Shown: positions 1 through 7,365 of the stretch, piece by piece
Layout: the number at the start of each line of letters is the position of its first letter
Numbering within the stretch: the stretch's first letter is position 1
Source of the DNA: Lactobacillus delbrueckii
Lineage (GTDB): Bacteria > Bacillota > Bacilli > Lactobacillales > Lactobacillaceae
Length of the DNA: 8,945 bases
Reading direction: 5' to 3'
NCBI GenBank assembly: GCA_004556255.1
Contig: SFHY01000043.1
Span: 1 to 8,945 of the forward strand
Translations under genes and position numbers: made by a program
Notes under the pieces: model-generated
Databases searched by the model: none
Seen by the model: the letters and a program-made list of their open reading frames with translations, nothing else
What the model was told of the DNA's origin: nothing

Positions 1-696
1 ACCGAGATCAAAGGTCTGGTAAAAATGCTGGATGAAAAATACGGGATCCGCTTCAAGGATGCCCGTTTGCTGGAGGAAGCCTTTACCCATTCCTCCTATG
101 TCAATGAAAATCCCGGCAAAACTTTGGGGAATTACGAAAAGTTGGAATTTCTGGGGGACGCGGTATTGGAATTCACAGTCTCTGACTACCTTTACCGCCA
201 CTTCCAGCACTTAAATGAAGGGGAACTGACCAGACTGAGATCAAATATCGTCCGCACTGAAGGCTTCTCAAAAGTGGCCCTGGACTGCGGCTTTAAAGAA
301 GAAATCAACCTGGGCGTCGGCGAGGAAAAAGCTGGCGGCCGCAAGCGCAAGGCCCTTTTGGAAGACGTCTTCGAAGCCTTCAATGGTGCCTTGTTCTTAG
401 ACCAGGGGATTGAAGCTGTCGAAAAGTTCCTTAGCCAGACCGTTTATCCTTTAATCGCGTCTGGCTACTTTACCCCGTCCCGGGACTTTAAGACGGACCT
501 GCAGGAACTTTTGCAGCAAAACGGCAGCGTGAATATCGAATACCGGGTGTTGAATGAGAGCCAGCAGCCGCCCCACTTTGAAGTTGAAGTCCTGGTCGAC
601 GGCAAGAAGCTGGCGAGCGGGGAAGGACGCAACAAGAAGAAGGCTGAGCAGGACGCGGCCAGCCATGCCTTGGAGCACTTGAATGGAGGAAAATAG
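1..696 (+). CDS. rnc: Ribonuclease III, 5' end outside the window
   Basis: RNase III cleaves double-stranded RNA in rRNA and mRNA processing, in the cytoplasm and as a homodimer. The first ATG in the window (base 25) would give 223 residues. Numbered from it, the nuclease domain shows the signature around E38, E41 and D45 (EKLEFLGDAVLE) and the second metal-binding pair D114 and E117 (LLEDVFEAF). A double-stranded RNA-binding domain follows from about residue 154 to 221, ending in the basic GRNKKKAEQDAA helix. The reading frame stays open upstream of ATG-25 (TEIKGLVK), the site before that ATG is only a weak AAAGG, and the family normally has a complete first helix before the GIRF segment. 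I therefore infer that the real start lies just before base 1. The TAG stop overlaps the smc start by one base, so the genes are co-translated. Function is certain; only the start is open. Confidence 0.95.
   Translation, partial: TEIKGLVKMLDEKYGIRFKDARLLEEAFTHSSYVNENPGKTLGNYEKLEFLGDAVLEFTVSDYLYRHFQHLNEGELTRLRSNIVRTEGFSKVALDCGFKEEINLGVGEEKAGGRKRKALLEDVFEAFNGALFLDQGIEAVEKFLSQTVYPLIASGYFTPSRDFKTDLQELLQQNGSVNIEYRVLNESQQPPHFEVEVLVDGKKLASGEGRNKKKAEQDAASHALEHLNGGK
685..690 (+). promoter_or_regulatory. Ribosome binding site for smc
   Basis: GGAGGA lies inside the last codons of rnc, 5 bases before the GTG at 696. It supports the GTG start and the 1-base overlap with the rnc stop (TAGTG). Confidence 0.85.
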
Positions 697-3600
697 TGCC
701 TTTAACTAGTTTGATTTTGGAAGGCTTCAAGTCTTTTGCTGACAAGACGGTGATCGACTTTACCAAAGGGATTACCGGTATTGTCGGTCCTAACGGGTCA
801 GGCAAGAGCAACATTACGGAAGCCATTCGCTGGGTCATGGGAGAAGGCAGTGCTAAGTCCCTGCGTGGCCGCAACATGAAAGACGTGATTTTTGCCGGGA
901 GTCAGTTCCGCAAGCCCTTAAACCGGGCCGAGGTTACCATGGTCTTCGACAACCGGGACAAGGAACTGGACTTTCCAGCTGATCAAGTCACAATTACCAG
1001 GCGGATCTTAAAGTCCGGCGACAATGAATACTTGATTAACCAGCAGCCTGCCCGTCTGCGGGATGTCCGGGCTCTCTTTCTGGACTCCGGCATTTCCCAA
1101 AACAGCCTGGCTATTATTTCCCAGGGGCGGGTGGACCAGATCCTCAATTCCCAGGCCCGGGAAAGACGGGGAATTTTCGAAGAAGCAGCCGGGGTGCTCC
1201 ACTTTAAGCAGCAAAAGCAGCAGGCTCAAGGGCAGCTGGAGACGACCAATGATAACTTGATCCGGATCAACGACCTGGTCAATGAACTGGAGAAGCGGCT
1301 GGAGCCTTTGCATGAACAGAGCTCTTTGGCCCAGGAATACCAATTCCAAAAAGCCGGTCTTGATGAGGACTTGAAGACCCTGCTGGCCTTTGAAATCGCC
1401 GACTTGGACCAGGAAGAAAAGGAAGTCTCCAAGAAACTGGCCAAGAGCCAGGAACTTTTAAGCCGGCTGGACGCGGAAGTCAAGCAGTCCCAGGCCAAGC
1501 TGGCGGCTAAAAGAGAAGAATTCCAGCTGGAAAGCCAAAAGCGGGATCAGGTGCAAGCAGAAGTCCTTAAGTTGACCAACCGGCTCTCAGAAATCAACAC
1601 TTCCTTGCAGGTTTCCCAGCAGTCCCGGCAGTTTGACCAGGCGACCAGGCTGGAATACCAGAGACAGCTGGCTGACTTAAAGGAAAATCTGGCGGCTACG
1701 GATGCGGAAATCGCCAAATTGGCTGACCAGGAAGCTGAATATGCCGGGCAATTGGATCAGTTGAAAGAAAAAAGGCAGAAGTTGGCTGACCAGCTGAAAG
1801 AAGACCCGGCCAGCCTCAAATTGAAAGTTGAAGACCTGCGCTCGCAATACATTCAGACTCTGCAGGACCAAACCAGTGCCAACAACCAGCTGGTCTACCT
1901 GGAAGGGGAAATTAAGCGGGCCAAAGAGAGCAAGGACCAGCGCTATGAAGATGCCTCCGGCCAATTGGCCAAGAGCCAGGAAGAACTGGAAGGCTTGCGG
2001 TCGAAAGGGCAAAAGCTGCGGACAGAAAATGACCAGCTGCAGGCGGAATTAAAGGAAGCCAGCGATCAATTAGGGAAATTAGCTGCCGACCAGCAGGTTG
2101 CCCAAAAGCAGCTGCAGGCAGATTTGACCAACCTCCAGCGCCTAACTGCCCGCCGGGATGCCCTGGTCAATATCCAGAAGCGGCATGACGGCTACTATGC
2201 CGGGGTCAAACAGGTTTTAAACCAGCCAGACCGCTTCCCGGGCATTATCGGGGCAGTTGGGGAGCTTTTAACCTTCCCGGCTGACCTGGAAGCAGCCATG
2301 ACGACTGCCCTTGGCGGCAGCGTTCAAAGCCTGGTAGCTAAAGACCGGATGGCGGCTAAAGATGCCATCCAGCAGTTGAAGGTCAGAAGACTGGGCCGGG
2401 CAACTTTTTTGCCCTTGGACGCTTTAAGATACCGGGCAATTCCCGCTTCAACCCGGCAGGCCCTGGAACGCTTTGCCGGCTTCCAAGGCCTGGCCAGCGA
2501 ATTGGTTGAGGCTAAAGGCGATACTGACATTTCAGAAGCTATCCAGTACCTGCTGGGCAGCATCATTATCGTTGACAATATGGATACGGCCCTGGCTGTT
2601 TCAAGGCAGATCGGCCACTACCGGGTCGTTACCCTGGACGGGGATGTTATCAGTCCCGGCGGGGCCATGACTGGCGGTGCCCGCAACCAGCGGAATAATT
2701 CTCCCCTGCAGACAACGGCTGAAATCAACAAGACGACAGCCATGCTGGAGGAATTAGAAGGACAGTTCCATATCAAAGAAGAAAAGCTGGCCGGCTTAGA
2801 CAAGCAAGTCAAAGACAAGCAGGAGACCCGGGATCAAATCAGCCGGGATTTGCAAAGCCTGCAGCAGGACTTGAGCGCGGCAGTCTTGACCTTCCAAAGC
2901 CAGGAAAAAGAAGTCAAGCGCCTGGAAAGCGCCGTTCAGCTCTACCAGGCCCAGCAGGCTGAACAAGCTGCCTACCTGGCAGATTTGACTGATAAAGAAA
3001 AGGCCCAAAAGGCCAAGAAAGAAGAGCTGGCCGCTTTAGCCGACCAGCAAAAACAAGACTTGGCCAGTCTGCAAGAGACTATTCAGAATTACACTGACTT
3101 AAACCAGGGCGTGCAAGAAAAATTAGCTGAACTTGACCCGCAATTGGCAGTTTTGGCCAACAAGCAAGAAAACCTGCAGGCCAGAAAAGCTGAGCGCGGC
3201 CGGCAAAAGGCAGCCAGCCAGAAGCAGATAGCGCAGCTGGAAGAAAAACTGGCTGCTTTGGACAGTTCCAGTCAAATGTCAGCCAGCAAGAAAGAGGAGC
3301 TGGGCTTGGAGAAAGACCGGCTACTGGCTGAGCAAAAGGACAAGCAGGCAGATCTGGATGCAGCCAGCCAACTCTTGGGCCAGCTAAACGGGCAGATCAA
3401 TCAGCTGGAAGCCGTGGCGACCAGAAACTATGACTTAAGAAAAGACGCGGCCAGCGAGCAAGAAGAGTTCTCAGTCAAGCTGGCCACGGTTAAAGGTGAG
3501 CTCAAGCAGCACCTGGACAGTTTAAGAGAAGACTACTCCTTGACTTATGAAGCCGCGCTTTCCCAGGCCAAGCTGGAAAATACGGAAGAAAACCAGCAGA

Positions 3601-4256
3601 ATCTGCGCCGCAGCGTCAAGCTGCACCGGATGTCTTTGGAAGATATTGGCCCGGTCAACTTGGGGGCGATTGACGAGTATAAGGAAGTCAAGGACCGCTA
3701 TGACTTCTTGAATGGGCAGCAAAACGACTTGCTGGAAGCAAGAAGCAACCTACAGCAGTCGATGGATGAACTGGACCAGGAAGTTAAGGACCGCTTCAGC
3801 CAGACCTTCCAGCAGATTTCGGCTTCCTTCAGCCGCCTTTTCCCGGTGGTCTTTGGCGGGGGCAATGCCCGCTTGACCTTGACGGATCCGGACGATTTGC
3901 TGGAGAGCGGGGTGGAAATCATCGCCCAGCCGCCTGGCAAAAAATTGCAGCGCTTGAGCCTTTTGTCCGGCGGGGAGCGGTCGCTGACGGCGATCACCTT
4001 GCTTTTTGCCATGCTGGAAGTCAACCCAGTGCCATTCTGCGTGCTGGATGAAGTGGAAGCGGCCCTGGATGATGCCAATGTCGTCCGTTTTGCCCGTTTC
4101 CTGCGCCAGTATGACAGCCAGACCCAGTTTATCGTGATTACGCACCGGCGAGGGACCATGGAACAAGCTGACCAGCTCTACGGGGTGGTCATGCAGGAAT
4201 CCGGGGTATCCCAGATTTTGTCGGTCTCCTTGAAAGATTTAAAAGATGAGGTATAA
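696..4256 (+). CDS. smc: Chromosome segregation/condensation ATPase SMC
   Basis: SMC forms a ring-shaped homodimer that, with ScpA and ScpB, compacts and helps separate the chromosome. The 1186 residues match the bacterial family length. In order: N-terminal ATPase half with Walker A GPNGSGKSN (residues 31-39) and Q-loop Q143; first coiled coil, about 165-495, rich in Q, K, E and L; hinge, about 505-665, with the glycine motifs LGGSVQ (539-544) and SPGGAMTGG (653-661); second coiled coil, about 670-1010; C-terminal ATPase half with signature LSGGERS (1090-1096) and Walker B VLDEVEAALDD (1116-1126), catalytic glutamate E1119. All ATPase motifs are intact. The GTG start is supported by GGAGGA 5 bases upstream and by the conserved N-terminus LTSLILEGFKSFADK. 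The gene overlaps rnc by 1 base and lies 2 bases before ftsY. scpA and scpB are not in this window. Confidence 0.98.
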   Translation: MPLTSLILEGFKSFADKTVIDFTKGITGIVGPNGSGKSNITEAIRWVMGEGSAKSLRGRNMKDVIFAGSQFRKPLNRAEVTMVFDNRDKELDFPADQVTITRRILKSGDNEYLINQQPARLRDVRALFLDSGISQNSLAIISQGRVDQILNSQARERRGIFEEAAGVLHFKQQKQQAQGQLETTNDNLIRINDLVNELEKRLEPLHEQSSLAQEYQFQKAGLDEDLKTLLAFEIADLDQEEKEVSKKLAKSQELLSRLDAEVKQSQAKLAAKREEFQLESQKRDQVQAEVLKLTNRLSEINTSLQVSQQSRQFDQATRLEYQRQLADLKENLAATDAEIAKLADQEAEYAGQLDQLKEKRQKLADQLKEDPASLKLKVEDLRSQYIQTLQDQTSANNQLVYLEGEIKRAKESKDQRYEDASGQLAKSQEELEGLRSKGQKLRTENDQLQAELKEASDQLGKLAADQQVAQKQLQADLTNLQRLTARRDALVNIQKRHDGYYAGVKQVLNQPDRFPGIIGAVGELLTFPADLEAAMTTALGGSVQSLVAKDRMAAKDAIQQLKVRRLGRATFLPLDALRYRAIPASTRQALERFAGFQGLASELVEAKGDTDISEAIQYLLGSIIIVDNMDTALAVSRQIGHYRVVTLDGDVISPGGAMTGGARNQRNNSPLQTTAEINKTTAMLEELEGQFHIKEEKLAGLDKQVKDKQETRDQISRDLQSLQQDLSAAVLTFQSQEKEVKRLESAVQLYQAQQAEQAAYLADLTDKEKAQKAKKEELAALADQQKQDLASLQETIQNYTDLNQGVQEKLAELDPQLAVLANKQENLQARKAERGRQKAASQKQIAQLEEKLAALDSSSQMSASKKEELGLEKDRLLAEQKDKQADLDAASQLLGQLNGQINQLEAVATRNYDLRKDAASEQEEFSVKLATVKGELKQHLDSLREDYSLTYEAALSQAKLENTEENQQNLRRSVKLHRMSLEDIGPVNLGAIDEYKEVKDRYDFLNGQQNDLLEARSNLQQSMDELDQEVKDRFSQTFQQISASFSRLFPVVFGGGNARLTLTDPDDLLESGVEIIAQPPGKKLQRLSLLSGGERSLTAITLLFAMLEVNPVPFCVLDEVEAALDDANVVRFARFLRQYDSQTQFIVITHRRGTMEQADQLYGVVMQESGVSQILSVSLKDLKDEV
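4248..4252 (+). promoter_or_regulatory. Ribosome binding site for ftsY inside the smc 3' end
   Basis: GAGGT lies in the last codons of smc, 6 bases before the GTG at 4259. The smc stop codon TAA sits between this site and the GTG, a layout favouring coupled translation. Confidence 0.75.
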
Positions 4257-4258
4257 CC

Positions 4259-5503
4259 GTGGGATTATTTGATCGAATCAAAAAGAGCCTGTTCGGCCAA
4301 AAAGACGAAGAAAAGCCAGAAGAAGTCAAGGCTGACCAGGAAGAAGCCGCAGAAGAAAATGCTGAGACAGAAAATGAGGCAGTTGCAGAGACTACTGAAA
4401 CTTCTGAAGAAGCGGTAGCAGAAAAGGCTGAAGCAGTAGAGGAAGAAAAGACAGAAACTACTGAAACTGCGGAAGAAGCAGTAGAAGAAACTGAAACTAC
4501 TGAAGAAGCAGAAGAAAAGACTGAAGCTGAAGAAGAGACCACTGAACCAGCGGAAGAAAGTACAGAAGAAAAGGCAACCGAGCTCTATGAAAAGGGGCTG
4601 GAGAAGTCCAACAAGGGCTTTGGTGCCCGCCTCAATGCCTTTTTGGCCAAATTCAGAACGGTTGACGAAGACTTCTTTGACGACTTGGAAGAATTGCTAA
4701 TTGAATCTGACGTTGGCTATGAGACCAGTGAAGAACTGACTGACCAGCTCAGAGAAGAGGCCAAGCTGCAAAAGGCCAAGAGCCGGGATGACTTAAAGCG
4801 GGTCATCGTGCAAAAGCTGGTGGAAGTCTATGACGAAAATGCCAACAGCGAAAACGAAAAGCTGGCCTACGATCCCAACGCCAAGCCAAATGTCTACCTC
4901 TTCGTCGGTGTCAACGGGGCCGGCAAGACCACTACGGTCGGCAAATTGGCCAAGCGTTTCCACGACCAGGGCAAGAAGGTCCTGTTAGTCGCTGCCGACA
5001 CTTTCAGAGCCGGCGCGGTTGAGCAGCTGGTTGAATGGGGCAAGCGGACCGGGGTTCCGGTCGTAACTGGCCCGGACAAGGCTGACCCGGCTGCCGTGGT
5101 CTACGACGGCTTAGAGCGGGCGATTGCGGAAGAAGCTGACTACCTCCTGGTTGACACGGCTGGCCGTTTGCAAAACAAGGTCAACTTGATGAACGAATTG
5201 GAAAAAATCCAGCGGACCATCAAGAAGCGCCTGCCAGACCAGCCAGCTGAAACCCTCCTGGTTCTGGATGGGTCAACTGGCCAAAACGCCCTCCTGCAGG
5301 CCAAGGACTTTGACAAGACGACCAAGCTGTCTGGTTTAGTTTTGACCAAGCTGGACGGGTCTTCCAAGGGTGGGGTGGTCCTGTCCATCCGCCACGAAAT
5401 GAAGCTGCCAGTCAAATTGGTTGGCCTGGGCGAAAAGGCAGAAGACTTGGCCGACTTTGACGCGGCCAACTACGCCGTCGGCCTCTTCCACGACCTGCTG
5501 TAA
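4259..5503 (+). CDS. ftsY: Signal recognition particle receptor GTPase FtsY
   Basis: FtsY is the membrane-associated SRP receptor; it binds Ffh and both GTPases hydrolyse GTP as the nascent chain passes to the Sec translocon. The 414 residues comprise a short amphipathic start (MGLFDRIKKSLFG, a typical membrane-targeting helix), an acidic low-complexity A domain at about 16-108 made almost only of E, T, A, K and V, and the NG domain to the end. The N domain helices begin near 121. GTPase motifs: G1 GVNGAGKTTT (217-226), DTFRAGA (247-253), G3 DTAGR (299-303), G4 TKLDG (363-367), closing loop GLGEKAEDL near the C-terminus. The GTG start is backed by GAGGT and by the conserved first residues. 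It is the last of the tightly packed rnc-smc-ftsY set. No terminator is visible after it, so transcription may continue into pepD. The acidic tract is more A-rich in DNA than the rest of the gene. Confidence 0.97.
   Translation: MGLFDRIKKSLFGQKDEEKPEEVKADQEEAAEENAETENEAVAETTETSEEAVAEKAEAVEEEKTETTETAEEAVEETETTEEAEEKTEAEEETTEPAEESTEEKATELYEKGLEKSNKGFGARLNAFLAKFRTVDEDFFDDLEELLIESDVGYETSEELTDQLREEAKLQKAKSRDDLKRVIVQKLVEVYDENANSENEKLAYDPNAKPNVYLFVGVNGAGKTTTVGKLAKRFHDQGKKVLLVAADTFRAGAVEQLVEWGKRTGVPVVTGPDKADPAAVVYDGLERAIAEEADYLLVDTAGRLQNKVNLMNELEKIQRTIKKRLPDQPAETLLVLDGSTGQNALLQAKDFDKTTKLSGLVLTKLDGSSKGGVVLSIRHEMKLPVKLVGLGEKAEDLADFDAANYAVGLFHDLL
4388..4516 (+). repeat. Degenerate in-frame repeat in the ftsY acidic domain
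   Basis: Bases 4388-4423 and 4454-4489 are 36-base copies that match at 31 positions and are offset by 66 bases (22 codons). They encode ETTETSEEAVAE and ETTETAEEAVEE. A shorter third copy, ETTEEAEE, starts at 4493. The repeats stay in frame and encode negatively charged linker. Confidence 0.7.
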
Positions 5504-5531
5504 TTTAAAAAAAGAAGAGCAAAGTTAGATT

Positions 5532-5537
5532 AGAAGG
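5532..5537 (+). promoter_or_regulatory. Probable ribosome binding site for pepD
   Basis: AGAAGG lies 11 bases before the ATG at 5549. It is a partial match with rather long spacing, in a purine-rich 45-base gap. There is no better in-frame start, and the ATG places the catalytic cysteine at residue 6 as expected for the family. Confidence 0.55.
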
Positions 5538-5548
5538 TTAAAAGAAAA

Positions 5549-6970
5549 ATGAAAGATGATGCATGTACTTCGATTTTAGTCGGCAAAAAAGCAGCCATGG
5601 ATGGCAATAACTTGATTGCCCGCAATGACGATACCTTTTCTCCCTTAAACCAGCAAAAGTTTGTCGTTAACCCGGCAGTTCACGGGGAAAAGGGGCGCAA
5701 GATCAAGTCCTGGCTGAACAAGTTCGAAATGGACTTGCCGGAAGACGCCTACCGCTACCCGACTGTGCCTAATGTCGACTACAAGAAGTACGGCTACTAT
5801 GAAGAAAGCGGCATTAACGAAAAGAATGTGGCCATGTCGGCTACTGAGTCAACCTACGGCAATGAACGCACTCTGGCCTTTGACCCGCTCGTTGCTGACG
5901 GTTTAGACGAAGATTGCATGGTCAATGTCGTCTTGCCTTACATCGATTCTGCCAGAGGCGGGGTCAAGCGCCTGGGCGCCTTGATTGCCAAGTACGGGTC
6001 AGCTGCCGGCAACTCCGTTCTTTTTTCTGACAAGGATGAAATCTGGTACATGGAAATCGTGACCGGCCACCACTGGGTCGCCCAAAGAATCCCCGACGAT
6101 GCATACGCCATCGCCGCCAACCGGGTCTCCATCCAGGAAGTTGACTTTACTAGTGATGACTTCATGTGGAGTGCAGGGATCCAGGACTTTGTTGCCAAAA
6201 ACAAGCTCAACCCTGACCTGGAAGGCTGGAACTTCCGCCACATCTTCGGCACCTTTACCGAGCAGGACCGCCACTACAACACTTCCCGTGTCTGGTATGG
6301 GCAAAAGATCTTGAACCCAAGTATCGACCAGGACCCGGAAGACCCTGACCTGCCATTTATCCGCCGGGCGGAAAAGAAGATCAGTAAAGAAGACATCGAA
6401 TACATCCTGGGTTCTCACTACCAGGACACGGTCTACGACCCATTTGCCGTCAAGGGCAGCGATGAAGAACACCACCGCTACCGGCCAATCGGCCTTAACC
6501 GGACGCAAAACGCCCATATTCTGGAAGTCAGAAGCGACCAAGCAGCTGGCGTTGCCGGGATCATGTGGCTCTGCATCGGGGGACCGACTTTCACTCCGTT
6601 CGTGCCTTTCTTTACCAATATGAACGACACTGACCCTTCTTATAACGATACTTCCCTGGAATACCGGCAGTCTGACGCCTGGTGGTTCTACAAGTCTTTG
6701 GCGGCTTTAGTGGAAAGCCACTACTCCCACTTCGTCCAAATGGACGCGACCTATTTGACTGAGCTGAACCGCTACTTCCGCGCCCGGGTGGCTGAAGTGA
6801 CCTACCAGGCCCAAAGCCTCACCGGCGAAGAACTGACCGCCTTTTTGACCAAGGCCAACCAGGAAACGGTGGCCCACTGCCGCCAGGAAAGCGAAAAGCT
6901 CTGGGGCCAGCTCTTTAAGGAAGCCATCAAGCTGTCCAAGCTGACTTTTAATATGGATAAAAATCTCTAA
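5549..6970 (+). CDS. pepD: C69-family dipeptidase (PepD type)
   Basis: This is an N-terminal-nucleophile cysteine dipeptidase of family C69, a cytoplasmic enzyme that splits a broad range of dipeptides late in peptide use. Visible support is the start MKDDACTSILVGKKAAMDG, with Cys6 as the presumed nucleophile exposed by removal of the first five residues, followed by IARNDDTFSP, the blocks GINEKNVAMSATES and LPYIDSARGGVKRLG, FSDKDEIWYMEIVTGHHWVA, NFRHIFGTFTEQDRHYNT, and LNRTQNAHILEVR. The ending KLSKLTFNMDKNL resembles my recollection of Lactobacillus helveticus PepD. Length (473 aa) fits the family and no frame damage is seen. There is no signal peptide or membrane segment. Lactobacilli carry several pepD paralogues, and I cannot say which one this is. 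It sits 45 bases after ftsY and ends in its own terminator, so it is either the tail of the rnc operon or separately transcribed; I see no convincing own promoter. Confidence 0.93.
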   Translation: MKDDACTSILVGKKAAMDGNNLIARNDDTFSPLNQQKFVVNPAVHGEKGRKIKSWLNKFEMDLPEDAYRYPTVPNVDYKKYGYYEESGINEKNVAMSATESTYGNERTLAFDPLVADGLDEDCMVNVVLPYIDSARGGVKRLGALIAKYGSAAGNSVLFSDKDEIWYMEIVTGHHWVAQRIPDDAYAIAANRVSIQEVDFTSDDFMWSAGIQDFVAKNKLNPDLEGWNFRHIFGTFTEQDRHYNTSRVWYGQKILNPSIDQDPEDPDLPFIRRAEKKISKEDIEYILGSHYQDTVYDPFAVKGSDEEHHRYRPIGLNRTQNAHILEVRSDQAAGVAGIMWLCIGGPTFTPFVPFFTNMNDTDPSYNDTSLEYRQSDAWWFYKSLAALVESHYSHFVQMDATYLTELNRYFRARVAEVTYQAQSLTGEELTAFLTKANQETVAHCRQESEKLWGQLFKEAIKLSKLTFNMDKNL

Positions 6971-6996
6971 AAAGTACTGCACTTGCAGTGCTTTTT
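6969..6996 (+). terminator. Rho-independent terminator after pepD
   Basis: The hairpin starts in the pepD stop codon. The core stem pairs ACTGC (6976-6980) with GCAGT (6985-6989), with loop ACTT, extended by T-G and G-C pairs and then by AAAAA (6969-6973) against TTTTT (6992-6996). The A-run on the left arm means it could also work on the other strand. The T-run is short. Confidence 0.75.
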
Positions 6997-7004
6997 GCTA
7001 TACT
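6996..7004 (+). promoter_or_regulatory. Extended -10 promoter for ylxM-ffh
   Basis: TGCTATACT is an extended -10 element (TG, one base, then TATACT at 6999-7004). It begins at the last T of the pepD terminator. The hexamer 17 bases upstream (ACTGCA, 6976-6981) is a poor -35, so the promoter would depend on the TG extension. The expected transcription start is near 7011, only about 12 bases before the ylxM ATG. Confidence 0.65.
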
Positions 7005-7011
7005 GGTAACC

Positions 7012-7017
7012 AGGTGA
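7012..7017 (+). promoter_or_regulatory. Ribosome binding site deciding the ylxM start
   Basis: AGGTGA is complementary to the usual 16S rRNA 3' end and lies 5 bases before the ATG at 7023. An in-frame GTG at 7014 falls inside this site and so is unlikely to be the start. Confidence 0.8.
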
Positions 7018-7022
7018 AAAAG

Positions 7023-7364
7023 ATGGATGAATTGAGCAAAAACGAAGCTCTGGGTGACCTGTACGCCATGTACGGCGCCTTGCTCACCCAGGGCCAGCAG
7101 GATTATTTTGAAGATTATTACTACAACGACCTGTCTTTAGGCGAAATTGCCGATAACCGGCATGTTTCTAGACAAGCGGTCTATGACAATTTACGGCGCA
7201 GCGCCAAGTCTTTGGAAAAATACGAAGACAAGCTGCAGTTGCTGGCTAGTTACGGCCAATTGGAAGAAGGCATCAGCCAGGCCTTAGCCAGCCTGGCCGC
7301 CGGTGACCAGGAAGCAGCCAAATTGCAGCTGGAAGACTTGCTGCAGATAATTAGAGGAGAATAA
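7023..7364 (+). CDS. ylxM: YlxM/UPF0122 helix-turn-helix protein, SRP-associated
   Basis: This is a small (113 aa) member of the YlxM (p13, UPF0122) family, encoded beside ffh across Firmicutes. Work in streptococci links it to the SRP pathway as a modulator of Ffh and FtsY GTPase activity, but its exact role is less settled than that of its neighbours. The N-terminal half shows a sigma-70 region 4-like helix-turn-helix: LSLGEIADNRHVSRQAVYDNLRR (written here in two parts, LSLGEIADN at 37-45 and RHVSRQAVYDNLRR at 46-59). The preceding segment LLTQGQQDYFEDYYY is typical of the family. The C-terminal part is helical and acidic, rich in L, A, Q and E. I chose ATG-7023 over GTG-7014 because of the AGGTGA site. 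The gene ends one base before the ffh ATG and is the first gene after the promoter at 6996, so it is co-transcribed with ffh. Confidence 0.93.
   Translation: MDELSKNEALGDLYAMYGALLTQGQQDYFEDYYYNDLSLGEIADNRHVSRQAVYDNLRRSAKSLEKYEDKLQLLASYGQLEEGISQALASLAAGDQEAAKLQLEDLLQIIRGE
7354..7359 (+). promoter_or_regulatory. Ribosome binding site for ffh
   Basis: GAGGAG lies within the last codons of ylxM, 6 bases before the ffh ATG at 7366. Confidence 0.85.
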
Positions 7365-7365
7365 G

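Noticed and set aside
488..877. - strand open frame across the rnc-smc junction
   Set aside because: It runs opposite both conserved genes and has no domain signal.
1200..3600. Many repeated CAG/CTG-rich words through the middle of smc
   Set aside because: They come from Gln-, Lys-, Glu- and Leu-rich coiled-coil codons and not from a DNA repeat; there is no constant unit or spacing.
3698..4166. Two overlapping - strand open frames (153 and 138 codons) opposite the SMC C-terminal ATPase domain
   Set aside because: They mirror conserved + strand codons, overlap each other in different frames, and resemble no protein I know.
4189..4542. Serine- and valine-rich - strand open frame opposite the ftsY start
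   Set aside because: Its composition is simply the reverse complement of the GAA/GCA/ACT repeats in the FtsY acidic domain.
5504..5531. Possible promoter for pepD (TTTAAA, 16 bases, TAGATT)
   Set aside because: Both hexamers match the consensus weakly, and such matches are frequent in AT-rich gaps.
5999..6541. Open frame of 180 codons on the - strand inside pepD
   Set aside because: It lies opposite a clearly conserved protein, has no recognisable family features, and is expected from GC-rich third positions on the coding strand.
6983..7004. TTGCAG as -35 for the ylxM promoter
   Set aside because: The spacer to TATACT is only 10 bases, too short for a normal sigma-A promoter. It is part of the terminator stem.
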